Shown piece after piece: positions 12,268 to 20,685 of a stretch of DNA of 64,000 bases. The notes under the pieces are model-generated. The model made no database searches, was not told the DNA's origin, and saw only the letters and a list, made by a program, of their open reading frames with translations. Origin of the DNA: Erwinia tasmaniensis Et1/99 (lineage in GTDB: Bacteria > Pseudomonadota > Gammaproteobacteria > Enterobacterales > Enterobacteriaceae); assembly GCF_000026185.1 (NCBI RefSeq), contig NC_010694.1, positions 806,001 to 870,000 of the forward strand, written 5' to 3'. A program made the position numbers and the translations under genes. Within the stretch, counting starts at the first letter, position 1, and each line of letters starts with the position of its first letter.

Positions 12268-12436
12268 TCAGCCTCCTCCGGCGGTTAATATTTTATAATA
12301 GCATGTTTATTTATACAGTGTTTATTGGCGCGGGCCGGATTTTCTGCCGCCGCTCTCCTTTCGGACAAAATCAGCGCTTGACGCTTTCCGGCGTCCTCTG
12401 GACAATCCGGGGTTCTGTTAATCAGTTTGGAACACT

Positions 12437-13198
12437 ATGGAAGCCTGGCTGCAACATTTAATTACCCAATCGCTGGCATGGTCGTTGTTTGCTATTGGGC
12501 TGGTGACGTTCCTGGAGTCACTGGCGCTGGTCGGGCTGCTGCTGCCGGGCACGGTGCTGATGGCGTCGTTCGGCGCGCTGATCGGCAGCGGGCAGATTGG
12601 GCTTTATCCCGCCTGGGCGGTGGGCACCATCGGCTGTCTGCTGGGGGACTGGGCCTCTTATCTGATCGGCTGGCAGTTTAAAGGGCCGCTACACCGCTGG
12701 TCGTTTATCCAAAAACACCACAAGCTGATGGACAAAACCGAGCACGCCCTGCATCAACACAGCATGTTCACCATTATCGTGGGTCGTTTTGTGGGCCCAA
12801 CGCGGCCGCTGATCCCGCTGGTGGCGGGCATGCTGGAGCTGCCGGTGCGCAAGTTTATTCCGCCTAACATCATCGGCTGTATTCTGTGGCCGCCGCTCTA
12901 CCTGCTGCCCGGCATTCTCGCCGGGGTGGCGATCGACGTGCCGAAAGATGCCAGCAGCGGCATGTTTAAATGGCTGTTACTGGGGGTGGCGCTGCTGGTG
13001 TGGCTCGGCTGCTGGCTGGGCTGGCGCTGGCTGCGCGCCGGTAAGCAGGATGACTGGGCAACGCCTTACCTTCCCGCCGTGCGGCTACGCTGGCTGGCAC
13101 CGCTGATGCTGCTGCTGGCCGTGGGAAGTTTTACCGCCATCCAGTTCCACCCGATGATGCCGCTATTCCGTCATTTACTGTGGGAAGTGTTCTTTTAA
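12437..13198 (+). CDS. yabI: DedA-family inner-membrane protein (YabI-like)
   Basis: DedA proteins are polytopic membrane proteins linked to undecaprenyl-phosphate or phospholipid recycling and to proton-motive-force homeostasis; the exact role of YabI is not settled. The 253 residues match E. coli YabI (254). The sequence shows the family features: [14 protein letters not shown] near residue 25, then [16 protein letters not shown] near 115, with the conserved arginines placed on re-entrant helices, plus four to five hydrophobic segments. The gene is convergent with thiQ and the two coding ends overlap by 24 bases. Confidence 0.92.
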   Translation: MEAWLQHLITQSLAWSLFAIGLVTFLESLALVGLLLPGTVLMASFGALIGSGQIGLYPAWAVGTIGCLLGDWASYLIGWQFKGPLHRWSFIQKHHKLMDKTEHALHQHSMFTIIVGRFVGPTRPLIPLVAGMLELPVRKFIPPNIIGCILWPPLYLLPGILAGVAIDVPKDASSGMFKWLLLGVALLVWLGCWLGWRWLRAGKQDDWATPYLPAVRLRWLAPLMLLLAVGSFTAIQFHPMMPLFRHLLWEVFF

Positions 13199-13891
13199 CG
13201 CGATACCCAGTACCGCCGCCTCCGGCACCGCACCGCCCTGCAAGCGTGCGGTGCTGCCATCCCAGTAAACCCGACCGTCGACAATCAGCAGGCTGCGCGG
13301 GGCGATCCGCGCCGCATCCTCAATGCTGTGCGACACCATCAGCAGGGTCATATCACGTTCTGCACAGACCTCATCCACCAGCCTGAGCATCTCCTGACGT
13401 AGCGCCGGATCGAGGGCGGAAAAGGGTTCATCCAGCAGCAGGATCGGCCTTTGACGCACCAGGCAGCGGGCGAGGGCAGCACGCTGGCGCTGGCCGCCGG
13501 AAAGCTGGTGCGGCAGGCGCGACAGGTGCTCCGTCAGCCCGACGCGCCGCGCGATGTCCTGCAACTGATGTTTCTGCTGATGATTAAGCTTCAGTCCCGG
13601 ATGCAGCCCGAGGCCGATGTTTTGCGCCACCGTGAGGTGGGGGAACAGGTTGTTTTCCTGGAACAGCATGGAAACCGGGCGCTGCGCCGGGGCAGTGAGG
13701 CGGTGATCGCTGCCGTTAAGCATCAAATCTCCGCTCTTCGCCGCAAGAAACCCGGCAATCAGGCTGAGCAGCGTGCTTTTGCCCGCGCCGCTCGGCCCGA
13801 GGATCGCCAGCCGTTCACCGGCCTGCGCGCTGAAGGTAAAGCGCATCGGCAGATGATGATATAAATAGGTCAGATTAGTCAGGCTTAACAT
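13175..13891 (-). CDS. thiQ: Thiamine/TPP ABC transporter ATP-binding subunit ThiQ
   Basis: ThiQ powers uptake of thiamine, thiamine monophosphate and TPP through ThiP. I start it at the ATG 13891-13889 ([16 protein letters not shown]), which aligns with the E. coli start; a longer frame adds seven residues of no family resemblance. The resulting 238 residues contain Walker [10 protein letters not shown] (near 32), the [15 protein letters not shown] signature (near 130), Walker [13 protein letters not shown] (near 150) and the switch histidine in VSHS. The start overlaps the thiP stop region by 17 bases, so it is the last gene of the thiBPQ operon. Confidence 0.95.
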   Translation of the reverse strand: MLSLTNLTYLYHHLPMRFTFSAQAGERLAILGPSGAGKSTLLSLIAGFLAAKSGDLMLNGSDHRLTAPAQRPVSMLFQENNLFPHLTVAQNIGLGLHPGLKLNHQQKHQLQDIARRVGLTEHLSRLPHQLSGGQRQRAALARCLVRQRPILLLDEPFSALDPALRQEMLRLVDEVCAERDMTLLMVSHSIEDAARIAPRSLLIVDGRVYWDGSTARLQGGAVPEAAVLGIALKEHFPQ

Positions 13892-15485
13892 GGCGTCCCG
13901 GCAGTTTTTCAATCAGGGTGAAGAGCAGCAGGCATAATAGCAGCAGCAGCAGAGCGGTGACCGCGCCGTCGCTGCTGCGATAAGCGCCAATCTGCTGATA
14001 CAGGTAGAAGGGCAGCGTGCGGAAGTCCTCGTTACCGAACAGCGCCACGGCACCAAAATCCCCCATCGACAGCACGCAGGCAAAAGCTAGCGCCTGGGCC
14101 AGCGGGCGCTGCAACGCGCGCAGCTCAATCAGCCGCAGGCGGTTCCAGCCGCGAATATCCAGCGACTGACAGAGGCGGTTGTAGCGCTCGGCGATGTCGC
14201 GCAGCGGGTTTTCCAGCACCTTCATCGCATAGGGGATGGCCATCAGCGCATTGGTAAAGGTGACGATGCCGTCTGCGGATCCGGGCAGCCCGATCGTCTG
14301 GTTCAGCAGCAGGAAGAAGCCGGTCGCCAGCACGATACCCGGCATGGCGAGGATCAGCATACCGCTTAGCTCCAGCGTTTGCCCCCAGCGCGGGTGCTGA
14401 TTCAGCCGCAGTTCGCGGCTGCTCCACAGCAGCATCAGGGTCAGCAGCACGCACAGGACGCCCGCCGCAAGGGCGATGCGCAGCGATGTGAACATCGCCT
14501 GCCATAGCGCGGGCTGTTGAAGTACGCCGCTCAACCCCTGGTTAAGACCATCGGTAATCACCGCCAGCAGCGGCGGTAGGATCAGCAGCAGGGCGGCGGC
14601 GATTACCAGGGTGTCCAGCACGCGCGCGCCCCTGCTATCCTGGGGATTGCGCCAGTCGCTGAGGCTGTTGCTGCCCGCCGGGATGGCTTTGTTCAGGCGC
14701 TGGCTCAGTATCACCAGCGCCAGGCAGCACAGCATCTGTAACAACGCCAGCAGGGCAGCGCGCCCCGGATCGTAGTCAAAGCTCAGCGCCTGGAAGATCG
14801 CCAGCTCAATGGTGGTGGCCTGCGGGCCGCCGCCGAGCGACAGCACGGTGGCAAAGCTGGCAAAGCACAGCATAAAGATCAGTGCGGCCGCGGGCAGGAT
14901 CTGCCGCCGCAGCCACGGCCATTCAACAATATAAAAATGCGACCCGCCGCTTAAACCCAGCTGTGCGGCAAGCTGGCGCTGTTCCGCAGGGATCTGCTGG
15001 AGCGCCTGTAGCAGCAGGCGGGCGGCCAGCGGCAGGTTGAAAAAGACGTGTGCCAGCAGAATGCCCCGTAGGCCGTATGGGGTGAACGCGTAGTCGATAC
15101 CAAACAGGGCGCAGAGCTGTGCCAGCCAGCCGGTGCGCCCATAGACGCTCAGGATACCAAATACCGCCACCAGCACCGGCAGTACCAGGGTCATGGCACA
15201 CAGGCGCAGCAGGGTACTGCGGCCGGGGAAGCGCCGGCGATACAGGGCGCGAGCCAGCGGGATGGCCGGCAGCACCGACAGCGCGGCCGACAGCAGCGCC
15301 TGCCAGAAAGAGAAGCGCAGCACGTGCCACAGGTAGCCGTCCTGCCAGACGCCGCGCCAGTCGGTAGCGGGCGCGTTTTGCCACAGGGCAAAAAACGCCA
15401 GCGCGGCAACGCTGGTGAGCAGCAGGGCGGCGAGGCTGCCGGGCAACAGCCAGCCGGGGATTAGCGGCTGACGGCGCGTTGCCAT
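13875..15485 (-). CDS. thiP: Thiamine/TPP ABC transporter permease ThiP
   Basis: ThiP is the membrane subunit of the thiamine importer. It is a fusion of two binding-protein-dependent permease domains with about twelve transmembrane helices and two EAA loops that contact ThiQ. The start is placed at ATG 15485-15483 ([12 protein letters not shown]), matching E. coli and giving 536 residues. An ATG four codons upstream is possible but less likely. The first permease domain spans roughly residues 55-260 and the second 330-530. It overlaps thiB by 25 bases and thiQ by 17, showing tight coupling inside the riboswitch-controlled operon. Confidence 0.95.
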   Translation of the reverse strand: MATRRQPLIPGWLLPGSLAALLLTSVAALAFFALWQNAPATDWRGVWQDGYLWHVLRFSFWQALLSAALSVLPAIPLARALYRRRFPGRSTLLRLCAMTLVLPVLVAVFGILSVYGRTGWLAQLCALFGIDYAFTPYGLRGILLAHVFFNLPLAARLLLQALQQIPAEQRQLAAQLGLSGGSHFYIVEWPWLRRQILPAAALIFMLCFASFATVLSLGGGPQATTIELAIFQALSFDYDPGRAALLALLQMLCCLALVILSQRLNKAIPAGSNSLSDWRNPQDSRGARVLDTLVIAAALLLILPPLLAVITDGLNQGLSGVLQQPALWQAMFTSLRIALAAGVLCVLLTLMLLWSSRELRLNQHPRWGQTLELSGMLILAMPGIVLATGFFLLLNQTIGLPGSADGIVTFTNALMAIPYAMKVLENPLRDIAERYNRLCQSLDIRGWNRLRLIELRALQRPLAQALAFACVLSMGDFGAVALFGNEDFRTLPFYLYQQIGAYRSSDGAVTALLLLLLCLLLFTLIEKLPGRHVKPD

Positions 15486-16447
15486 TCGCCGATCCACTGT
15501 GTGCGTTGGCGCGCCACGTCCTGCGGGCTGAACTGAAGCGTGGTTTTCGGCACCGTCAGGGTTGCGAAACCGTCAGGCAGAGTCGTTTTTATCGCCGGGT
15601 ACATCCAGTTGCCGGTCGCCATGTGCTGCTGGAATGGCTGGGTCAGGATGAACTGCATAAACTGCTGTGCCAGCTGCGGCCGTTTGCTGGCCTTCAGCCG
15701 TCCGGCGACCTCCACCTGTAAGTAGTGTCCTTCGCTAAAATCGGCCGCCGCGTAGCGATCCTTTTTTTCTTCAATCAGGTGATAAGCCGGGGAGGAGCTG
15801 TAGCTCAGCACCATATCGCTTTCGCCCTTCAGGAACAGGCCGTAGGCTTCGCTCCAGCCTTTGGTGACGGTGACGGTTTTTTTGCTCAGCTGCTGCCAGG
15901 CCTGCGGGCTGTTATCGCCGAACACCTTCTGCATCCATAGCAGCAGTCCGAGTCCCGGCGTGCTGGTGCGCGGATCTTCGTAGATGACTTTCAGCGGGCG
16001 GTCGCTTTCCACCAGCTCCTTCAGGCTTTTCGGCGGGTTTGGCAGTTTGGTTTTGTCATAGACAAAGGCGAACCAGCCGTAGTCGTAGGGAATAAAGGTG
16101 CTGTTGTGCCAGCCGCCCGGCACGGTACTGGCAGCCGTATCGACGTTTGACGCGGCAAACAGCCCGGTCTTTTCGGCGGCGTCGAGCAGGTTGTTATCCA
16201 GCCCAAGAACCACATCGGCCTTGCTGTTTTTTCCTTCCATGCGCAGACGATTAAGCAGCGAAACGCCGTCTTCCAGCGCCACAAACTTCAGTTCGCAGTT
16301 ACAGTGGGCTTCAAACGCTTTTTTGACCGCCGGGCCGGGGCCCCAGTCAGCCGCAAAGGAGTCATAGGTATAGACGGTGAGCGTTTCTTTTGCCGCGAGG
16401 CAGGGCAGGGAGAACAGCGCCAGCAGAGGTAACCATTTTTTCAACAC
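15461..16447 (-). CDS. thiB: Periplasmic thiamine/TPP-binding protein ThiB (TbpA)
   Basis: ThiB captures thiamine and its phosphates in the periplasm and delivers them to ThiPQ. The best start is the GTG at 16447-16445. It has an AAGGA Shine-Dalgarno seven bases upstream and gives VLKKWLPLLALFSLPCLA, a clean signal peptide of about 18 residues, and a 328-residue precursor matching E. coli ThiB (327). A longer frame from an upstream ATG would spoil the signal peptide. Family motifs include YTYDSFAADWGPGP, VLGLDNNLLDA and TVTKGWSEAYGLFLKGE. It is the first gene of thiBPQ and lies directly behind a TPP riboswitch. Confidence 0.95.
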   Translation of the reverse strand: MLKKWLPLLALFSLPCLAAKETLTVYTYDSFAADWGPGPAVKKAFEAHCNCELKFVALEDGVSLLNRLRMEGKNSKADVVLGLDNNLLDAAEKTGLFAASNVDTAASTVPGGWHNSTFIPYDYGWFAFVYDKTKLPNPPKSLKELVESDRPLKVIYEDPRTSTPGLGLLLWMQKVFGDNSPQAWQQLSKKTVTVTKGWSEAYGLFLKGESDMVLSYSSSPAYHLIEEKKDRYAAADFSEGHYLQVEVAGRLKASKRPQLAQQFMQFILTQPFQQHMATGNWMYPAIKTTLPDGFATLTVPKTTLQFSPQDVARQRTQWIGEWQRAVSR

Positions 16448-16497
16448 TTTGCGTTCCTTAGAGTGGGAAATGCGCAAAGGATCTGAGTGAGTGACAC

Positions 16498-16855
16498 TCT
16501 CAAATCCCTACGCCGGTATTATCCGGATCAGGTTCGACGGGTTTTTCTCAGCGGAAAACGTGCTGCGCGCCATTGATCCGGCGTCGGGCAGTGCTCGCAA
16601 TCCTCACATACTCATTTGTATGCTGCGGTTGCTGCGCGCTGTCCTTCACCGCCTGAATGGCTGCTCGCGGCGTTTTAACGTGCTGCGCGCCATTGATCCG
16701 GCGTCGGGCAGTGCTCGCAATCCTCACATACTCATTTGTATGCTGCGGTTGCTGCGCGCTGTCCTTCATCGCCTGAATGGCTGTTCACGGCGTTTTAACG
16801 TGCTGCGCGCCATGGATCGGGCATCAACATCAGGGTTTTCCGCACCCCGTTGAGA
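16498..16855 (-). promoter_or_regulatory. TPP riboswitch of thiBPQ with repeat-expanded P3 stem
   Basis: Reading the minus strand, all core parts of a thi-box aptamer are present: GGGGTGC (16848-16842), CTGAGA (16551-16546), then ACCC, GAACCTGATCC and GGCGTAGGGA (ending near 16506). Helix P1 can form from TCTCAA (16855-16850) and TTGAGA (16503-16498). Helix P3 forms from GCGGAAAAC (16843-16835) and GTTTTCCGC (16559-16551), a perfect 9-bp stem. Between the two P3 strands lie 275 bases of tandem repeats instead of the usual short loop. The element follows the sgrR stop directly; a TAGAAT box at 16868-16863 is a possible -10. It should repress thiBPQ when TPP is plentiful. In E. coli the same leader yields the SroA RNA. 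Confidence 0.93.
16557..16825. repeat. Tandem 120-bp hairpin-forming repeats, two full copies plus a truncated one
   Basis: Positions 16561-16680 and 16681-16800 are direct repeats of exactly 120 bases differing at three positions (all C or G versus T or A). A third copy starts at 16801 and decays after about 25 bases. Each unit is an imperfect palindrome centred on CATACTCATTTGTATG (first copy at about 16608-16623), with arms containing GCAATCC and GGTTGC. This resembles in style, but not in sequence, the ERIC-type intergenic repeats of enterobacteria. Open frames across it (both strands) simply reflect the repeat and are not genes. Confidence 0.9.
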
Positions 16856-16860
16856 ACGGC

Positions 16861-18555
16861 TTATTCTAGTAGTTTCGTCGTCGAGACGAAAGTCTCATCG
16901 TCAGGTGGGGCAAACCAGGCGGATTTAAAATCGAACCAGCCCAGAGTATTCATACGCACGCCGCGCATACTGCGCTGCCCATGTAGCAGCAGCCAGTGGT
17001 GGAACAACGGATGCAGATAGTGGCTGTCGATCAGCTGTTTGCTCCAGTCTGCCAGCGGCAGCTGCCGTTCGCGCCACCGCCTGGCCACATCCTGCCAATC
17101 GATGGGCACACAGTGGTGGATCAGCGGAATTTCATACAGCAGGGAGAACAGGGAAAACTCCAGCGGCAGGGTGAAGTTGGCGCTGCCGAGCCAAAGATCG
17201 CTCTGCGCATCGCCGCGATGCCAGCTTTCATAATCGATCTCCTGAGTGATCAGCTCGACGCCGTGTGCGGCGAGGATCGGGCCAAGCGCGTTGGCAATGC
17301 CACGGTGCTCAATGTGGTCGCTGTACCAGGTGATGGTCAGCGAGGCCAGGCCGCCGGGTTTTTCCGCAGCCTCCATATGCCGGCGGTGATGCCAGCGCGG
17401 CAGCAGGCCGTAAGCCGGGAACCAGTAACGCTGGTAGGCAATCCCGCTGTGATTCAGCAGGGCGATAGGGTTGAAAATGGTGCTGACCCAGCGCCGCAGC
17501 TGTTCGTTGCGCCCCTGTTCAGAGCGCTGGTCGAACAGCAGAAAATAGCAGCCTTCTTCAAGACGACTCTCCTCTGATTTTTCATCGCTGTTTTCGGTTT
17601 GCAACTTGACGCCGGAATAGACCAGTTCGTCGCTGATCTCCGGCAGAACCCAGATGTTGACCTCGTCGATCAGCGCCCGATAGCCGAAATAATCATCAAA
17701 GGCGGCAATACGCAGCTGGCTGTGCTGGTTGCGTTCTACCGCGTAGGCCCCGGTGCCTATCGGCTGGCGGGAGAAGTTGCGCAGCTCGGACCACTCCTTT
17801 GGCAGGATCATCGCGCTGACGCTGGCCAGCAGCCAGGGCAGCCAGCCGTCAGGATGACTGAGATGAATGTCCAGCGTCCACGGGGCGGGGCACTCGATGC
17901 GCGTCAGATGGCCAAACAGCGGCTGGTCCGTTAGCCGTTGCAGCGTGCTGGTGACATCATCCATCTCCAGTTCACGCCCGTGGTGAAAATGGATGGCCGG
18001 GCGAATAAAGAACCGCCAGTGCAGCGGGCCGATCTGTTGCCAGTGATGGGCGATGTCCGGCTCCACTTCCCCGTTTTCCTCATTTATACGCGCGAGGCCG
18101 TTGAAGATTTGCCGTGCCAGGTGGGTTTCCGAACGTCTGAGCGGCGTGCCGGGCAGTAAATTGAGCAGCGGGCGGTAGTACAGCACGCGCATAATGTGCT
18201 TGCCCTGGCGGAAGCTGCGGCCTAGATGGGAAAGCAGCATCTGACGCACGCGCCCTTTGTCGCCCACCAACTGTACCAGCTGGTCAATGCGGTCCTGATC
18301 CAGCAGCTCCTGCGCCCGCTGCTGCTGGAGAGCCAGCCCGGTGTAGTGGAAGGTCAGGGTGGAGCGTTTACCGCGTCCGGCCTCGGCCTGCCACGCCAGC
18401 CACCCCTGTTGCTGCATGGCGTTGAGCAGGTTACGCATATGGCGCCGTGAGCAGCAGAGCTGCACCGCCAAATCGCTGAGCGTGGTTTCCTGCGATTGAC
18501 CCTCGCAGCACTGCCAGAGCCGGATAAACTGCTGCTGCAAACGCTTCGACGGCAT
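16861..18555 (-). CDS. sgrR: Transcriptional activator SgrR of the sugar-phosphate stress response
   Basis: SgrR senses glucose-phosphate stress and activates sgrS and setA. The 564-residue product has an N-terminal winged-helix domain (about 1-115, with [19 protein letters not shown] as the helix-turn-helix region). A long C-terminal domain of the SBP_bac_5 oligopeptide-binding family follows (about 160-480, with IFNGLARIN and [11 protein letters not shown]), presumably the ligand sensor. Its ATG lies divergent to the SgrS sRNA, the canonical layout. Downstream on the same strand is thiBPQ, also as in E. coli, with the riboswitch leader beginning right at the sgrR stop. Confidence 0.94.
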   Translation of the reverse strand: MPSKRLQQQFIRLWQCCEGQSQETTLSDLAVQLCCSRRHMRNLLNAMQQQGWLAWQAEAGRGKRSTLTFHYTGLALQQQRAQELLDQDRIDQLVQLVGDKGRVRQMLLSHLGRSFRQGKHIMRVLYYRPLLNLLPGTPLRRSETHLARQIFNGLARINEENGEVEPDIAHHWQQIGPLHWRFFIRPAIHFHHGRELEMDDVTSTLQRLTDQPLFGHLTRIECPAPWTLDIHLSHPDGWLPWLLASVSAMILPKEWSELRNFSRQPIGTGAYAVERNQHSQLRIAAFDDYFGYRALIDEVNIWVLPEISDELVYSGVKLQTENSDEKSEESRLEEGCYFLLFDQRSEQGRNEQLRRWVSTIFNPIALLNHSGIAYQRYWFPAYGLLPRWHHRRHMEAAEKPGGLASLTITWYSDHIEHRGIANALGPILAAHGVELITQEIDYESWHRGDAQSDLWLGSANFTLPLEFSLFSLLYEIPLIHHCVPIDWQDVARRWRERQLPLADWSKQLIDSHYLHPLFHHWLLLHGQRSMRGVRMNTLGWFDFKSAWFAPPDDETFVSTTKLLE

Positions 18556-18598
18556 AAAAGAGGAACTCCGTGTTAAAAGCTGTCTGTTTTTCTTACCC

Positions 18599-18604
18599 TA
18601 TATT
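18599..18604 (+). promoter_or_regulatory. Candidate -10 box of sgrS
   Basis: TATATT lies about 40 bases upstream of the sgrR start on the diverging side. No good -35 stands 17 bases upstream, which fits a promoter that depends on the activator SgrR. A transcript would start near 18611. The assignment rests on position only. Confidence 0.4.
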
Positions 18605-18608
18605 ATGG

Positions 18609-18757
18609 CGATAATGGCAACAGATGGAAGAGCGGGAGGCATTCATCGTCTGAATGGCGTTCTGACATCGTATCCGGGAGCTTTCGCTTTTACGGGTATT
18701 TCTGAGTATGGTGCTTTTCACCAGCCAGCGGGCATGCGAGCCGCTGGCTTTTTTCGT
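18609..18757 (+). ncRNA. sgrS: SgrS small RNA, short form without a recognisable SgrT frame
   Basis: SgrS is the Hfq-dependent sRNA that pairs with ptsG mRNA to stop glucose uptake during sugar-phosphate stress. The conserved 3' part is present: CTGAGTATGGTG at 18702-18713 matches the E. coli ptsG-pairing segment CTGAGTATTGGTG. It is followed by a small GGTG/CACC hairpin, then a GC-rich terminator with T-run. Location between sgrR and setA is diagnostic. The 5' end is estimated. The roughly 150-base RNA is shorter than the E. coli one (about 227). I found no frame resembling the 43-residue SgrT peptide, so the peptide function seems absent. Confidence 0.85.
18723..18757 (+). terminator. Rho-independent terminator of SgrS
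   Basis: AGCCAGCGG (18723-18731) and CCGCTGGCT (18741-18749) form a perfect 9-bp stem with a 9-base loop, followed by TTTTTTCG. Such a T-rich tail is also the Hfq-binding site of sRNAs of this class. Confidence 0.9.
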
Positions 18758-18810
18758 TATTTTTCTTATAAGCTGCGGGTTTAGCACTTCAGTCCGTTGA
18801 GGCCATCGTC

Positions 18811-20016
18811 ATGAAAGCGTTTTTAAGCCGTCGTCGCCGTCTACACCCTGTCTATCTGGCTTTTATGGCGGTTTCTTTTATGGTCGGTATCGCGGGCGCA
18901 TTGCAGGCCCCGACGCTTAGCCTGTTTCTCAGCCGCGAGGTTGGCGTACAGCCTTTTTGGGTTGGGCTGTTTTACACGCTGAACGCGGTGGCGGGGATTA
19001 TCGTCAGCCTGATGCTGGCAAAGCGCTCGGATAATCAGGGCGATCGGCGCATGCTGATCCTGTTCTGCTGCGTCATTGCGATTGCCAACGCCGTGCTGTT
19101 TGCCTTTAACCGCCACTACCTGACGCTGGTTATGGCCGGCGTGGTGCTCTCGTCGATTGCCAGCGTGGCGATGCCGCAGATTTTCGCACTGGCGCGCGAG
19201 TATGCCGACAGCTCGGCGCGTGAGGCGGTGATGTTCAGTTCGGTAATGCGCGCGCAGCTGTCGCTGGCATGGGTTATCGGCCCGCCGCTGTCGTTTGCCA
19301 TCGCGCTTAACTATGGCTTTACCGCCATGTTCCTGGTGGCTGCCGTGCTGTTTTTAATCTGCGTGGCGCTGATCTGGTTCACGCTGCCGTCGGTGCCGCG
19401 CGCGCAGACCAGCGCTGCGGTGCCGCTCACCGATATCAGCGGCTGGAAGGACCGCGATATGCGCATGCTGTTTGTCGCGTCGGTATTTATGTGGACCTGC
19501 AACACCATGTATGTGATCGATATGCCGCTGTACATCAGCAGCGTGCTCGGACTGCCCGATAAGCTGGCCGGCCTGCTGATGGGTATCGCTGCCGGGCTGG
19601 AAATTCCGGTGATGCTGCTGGCAGGCCGTTACGTAAAACGCTTCGGTAAACGCCCGATGATGCTGCTGGCCGTCGGCTGCGGCGCGTTGTTTTATCTCGG
19701 ATTGGTGTTTTTGCATGGGCGAACTGCATTGATGCTGCTTCAGCTGCTAAATGCGGTGTTTATCGGCATTATTGCCGGGATTGGGATGATCTGGTTTCAG
19801 GATCTGATGCCGGGGCGTCCGGGTTCTGCCACCACGCTGTTTACCAACAGTATTTCCACCGGGGTGATCCTGGCCGGGGTGCTACAGGGCGCAATGGCGC
19901 AGACCTTCGGCCACCACGCGGTGTACTGGCTGGCATTGCTGCTGGCGCTGGTTTCGTTCGCTTTATCCTGGCAGGTCAGAGAGTCGCGGAAGATAAAACC
20001 GCAGTCGTGCCCATAG
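18811..20016 (+). CDS. setA: Sugar efflux transporter SetA
   Basis: SetA is a major-facilitator exporter of sugars such as glucosides and lactose, and is co-induced with SgrS. The 401-residue product has about twelve hydrophobic segments. Long blocks are nearly identical to E. coli SetA, such as GALQAPTLSLFLSREVG (near 30), FALAREYADSSARE (near 130) and SSVMRAQLSLAWVIGPPL. It starts about 54 bases after the SgrS terminator. In E. coli the sgrS-setA transcript reads through, and the same is likely here. SetB is a close paralogue, but the sgrR-sgrS context points to SetA. Confidence 0.9.
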   Translation: MKAFLSRRRRLHPVYLAFMAVSFMVGIAGALQAPTLSLFLSREVGVQPFWVGLFYTLNAVAGIIVSLMLAKRSDNQGDRRMLILFCCVIAIANAVLFAFNRHYLTLVMAGVVLSSIASVAMPQIFALAREYADSSAREAVMFSSVMRAQLSLAWVIGPPLSFAIALNYGFTAMFLVAAVLFLICVALIWFTLPSVPRAQTSAAVPLTDISGWKDRDMRMLFVASVFMWTCNTMYVIDMPLYISSVLGLPDKLAGLLMGIAAGLEIPVMLLAGRYVKRFGKRPMMLLAVGCGALFYLGLVFLHGRTALMLLQLLNAVFIGIIAGIGMIWFQDLMPGRPGSATTLFTNSISTGVILAGVLQGAMAQTFGHHAVYWLALLLALVSFALSWQVRESRKIKPQSCP

Positions 20017-20032
20017 CCGACAGACAAAAGGT

Positions 20033-20064
20033 ATCGGTGCGTGCAGCAATCTGCACGCACCGAT
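20033..20064. terminator. Long perfect hairpin between convergent setA and leuD
   Basis: A 14-bp perfect stem with CAAT loop (core CGGTGCGTGCAG / CTGCACGCACCG) lies between the setA and leuD stops. It has no clear T-run on either side. It probably serves as a bidirectional end for both transcripts. Confidence 0.65.
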
Positions 20065-20070
20065 GGGTGG

Positions 20071-20676
20071 TCAGCGCAAAAATGAGGGCTGTTGCCGCTC
20101 CCAGGCGCTGATATCGGCATCGTGCTGCAGGGTCAGGCCAATCGCGTCCAGGCCATTCAGCAGGCAGTGACGGCGGAAAGGGTCGATGGCGAACGGGTAA
20201 ATGTTATCGCCTGCCTGAACCTGCTGGCTTTCCAGATCGACGGTGAAGCCTATCCCCGGTTGAGCGGCAACCTGCTGAAACAGCTCATCGACCTGCTGCT
20301 CGCTTAACGTCACCAGCAACAGCTGATTATTAAACGCGTTATTGGCAAAGATATCGGCAAAACCGGATCCGATAATAGCCTGAATGCCGTAGTCGGTCAG
20401 CGCCCAGGGGGCATGTTCCCGCGATGAGCCGCAGCCAAAGTTCTCACGCGTCAGCATAATGCTGGCACCGCTGAACTCGGGTTTATTCAGCACGAAATCC
20501 GGGTTAGCAAGCTGCCCTTCGGCATCAAGATAGCGCCAGTCGTAAAACAGGTTGCGACCAAAACCGGTGCGCGTCACCATCTGCAAAAACTGCTTCGGGA
20601 TAATCGCATCGGTATCGACGTTGGCGGCATCCAGCGGCAGCACGATACCGCGATGTTGAGTGAATTTTTTAGCCAT
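20071..20676 (-). CDS. leuD: 3-isopropylmalate dehydratase small subunit LeuD
   Basis: LeuD forms, with LeuC, the isopropylmalate isomerase of leucine synthesis and carries the substrate-selecting swivelling domain. The 201 residues match the family. Typical motifs are [20 protein letters not shown] (near 10), [13 protein letters not shown] (near 80) and [15 protein letters not shown]. It is the last gene of the leuLABCD operon, 9 bases after leuC, and faces setA. Confidence 0.97.
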   Translation of the reverse strand: MAKKFTQHRGIVLPLDAANVDTDAIIPKQFLQMVTRTGFGRNLFYDWRYLDAEGQLANPDFVLNKPEFSGASIMLTRENFGCGSSREHAPWALTDYGIQAIIGSGFADIFANNAFNNQLLLVTLSEQQVDELFQQVAAQPGIGFTVDLESQQVQAGDNIYPFAIDPFRRHCLLNGLDAIGLTLQHDADISAWERQQPSFLR

Positions 20677-20685
20677 GATGATCCC

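Noticed and set aside
16491..16853. Open frames of 120 codons (+) and 73 codons (minus) across the thiB leader
   Set aside because: They are produced by the 120-bp repeats, whose length is a multiple of three, and repeat the same peptide. They overlap the riboswitch and have no family resemblance.
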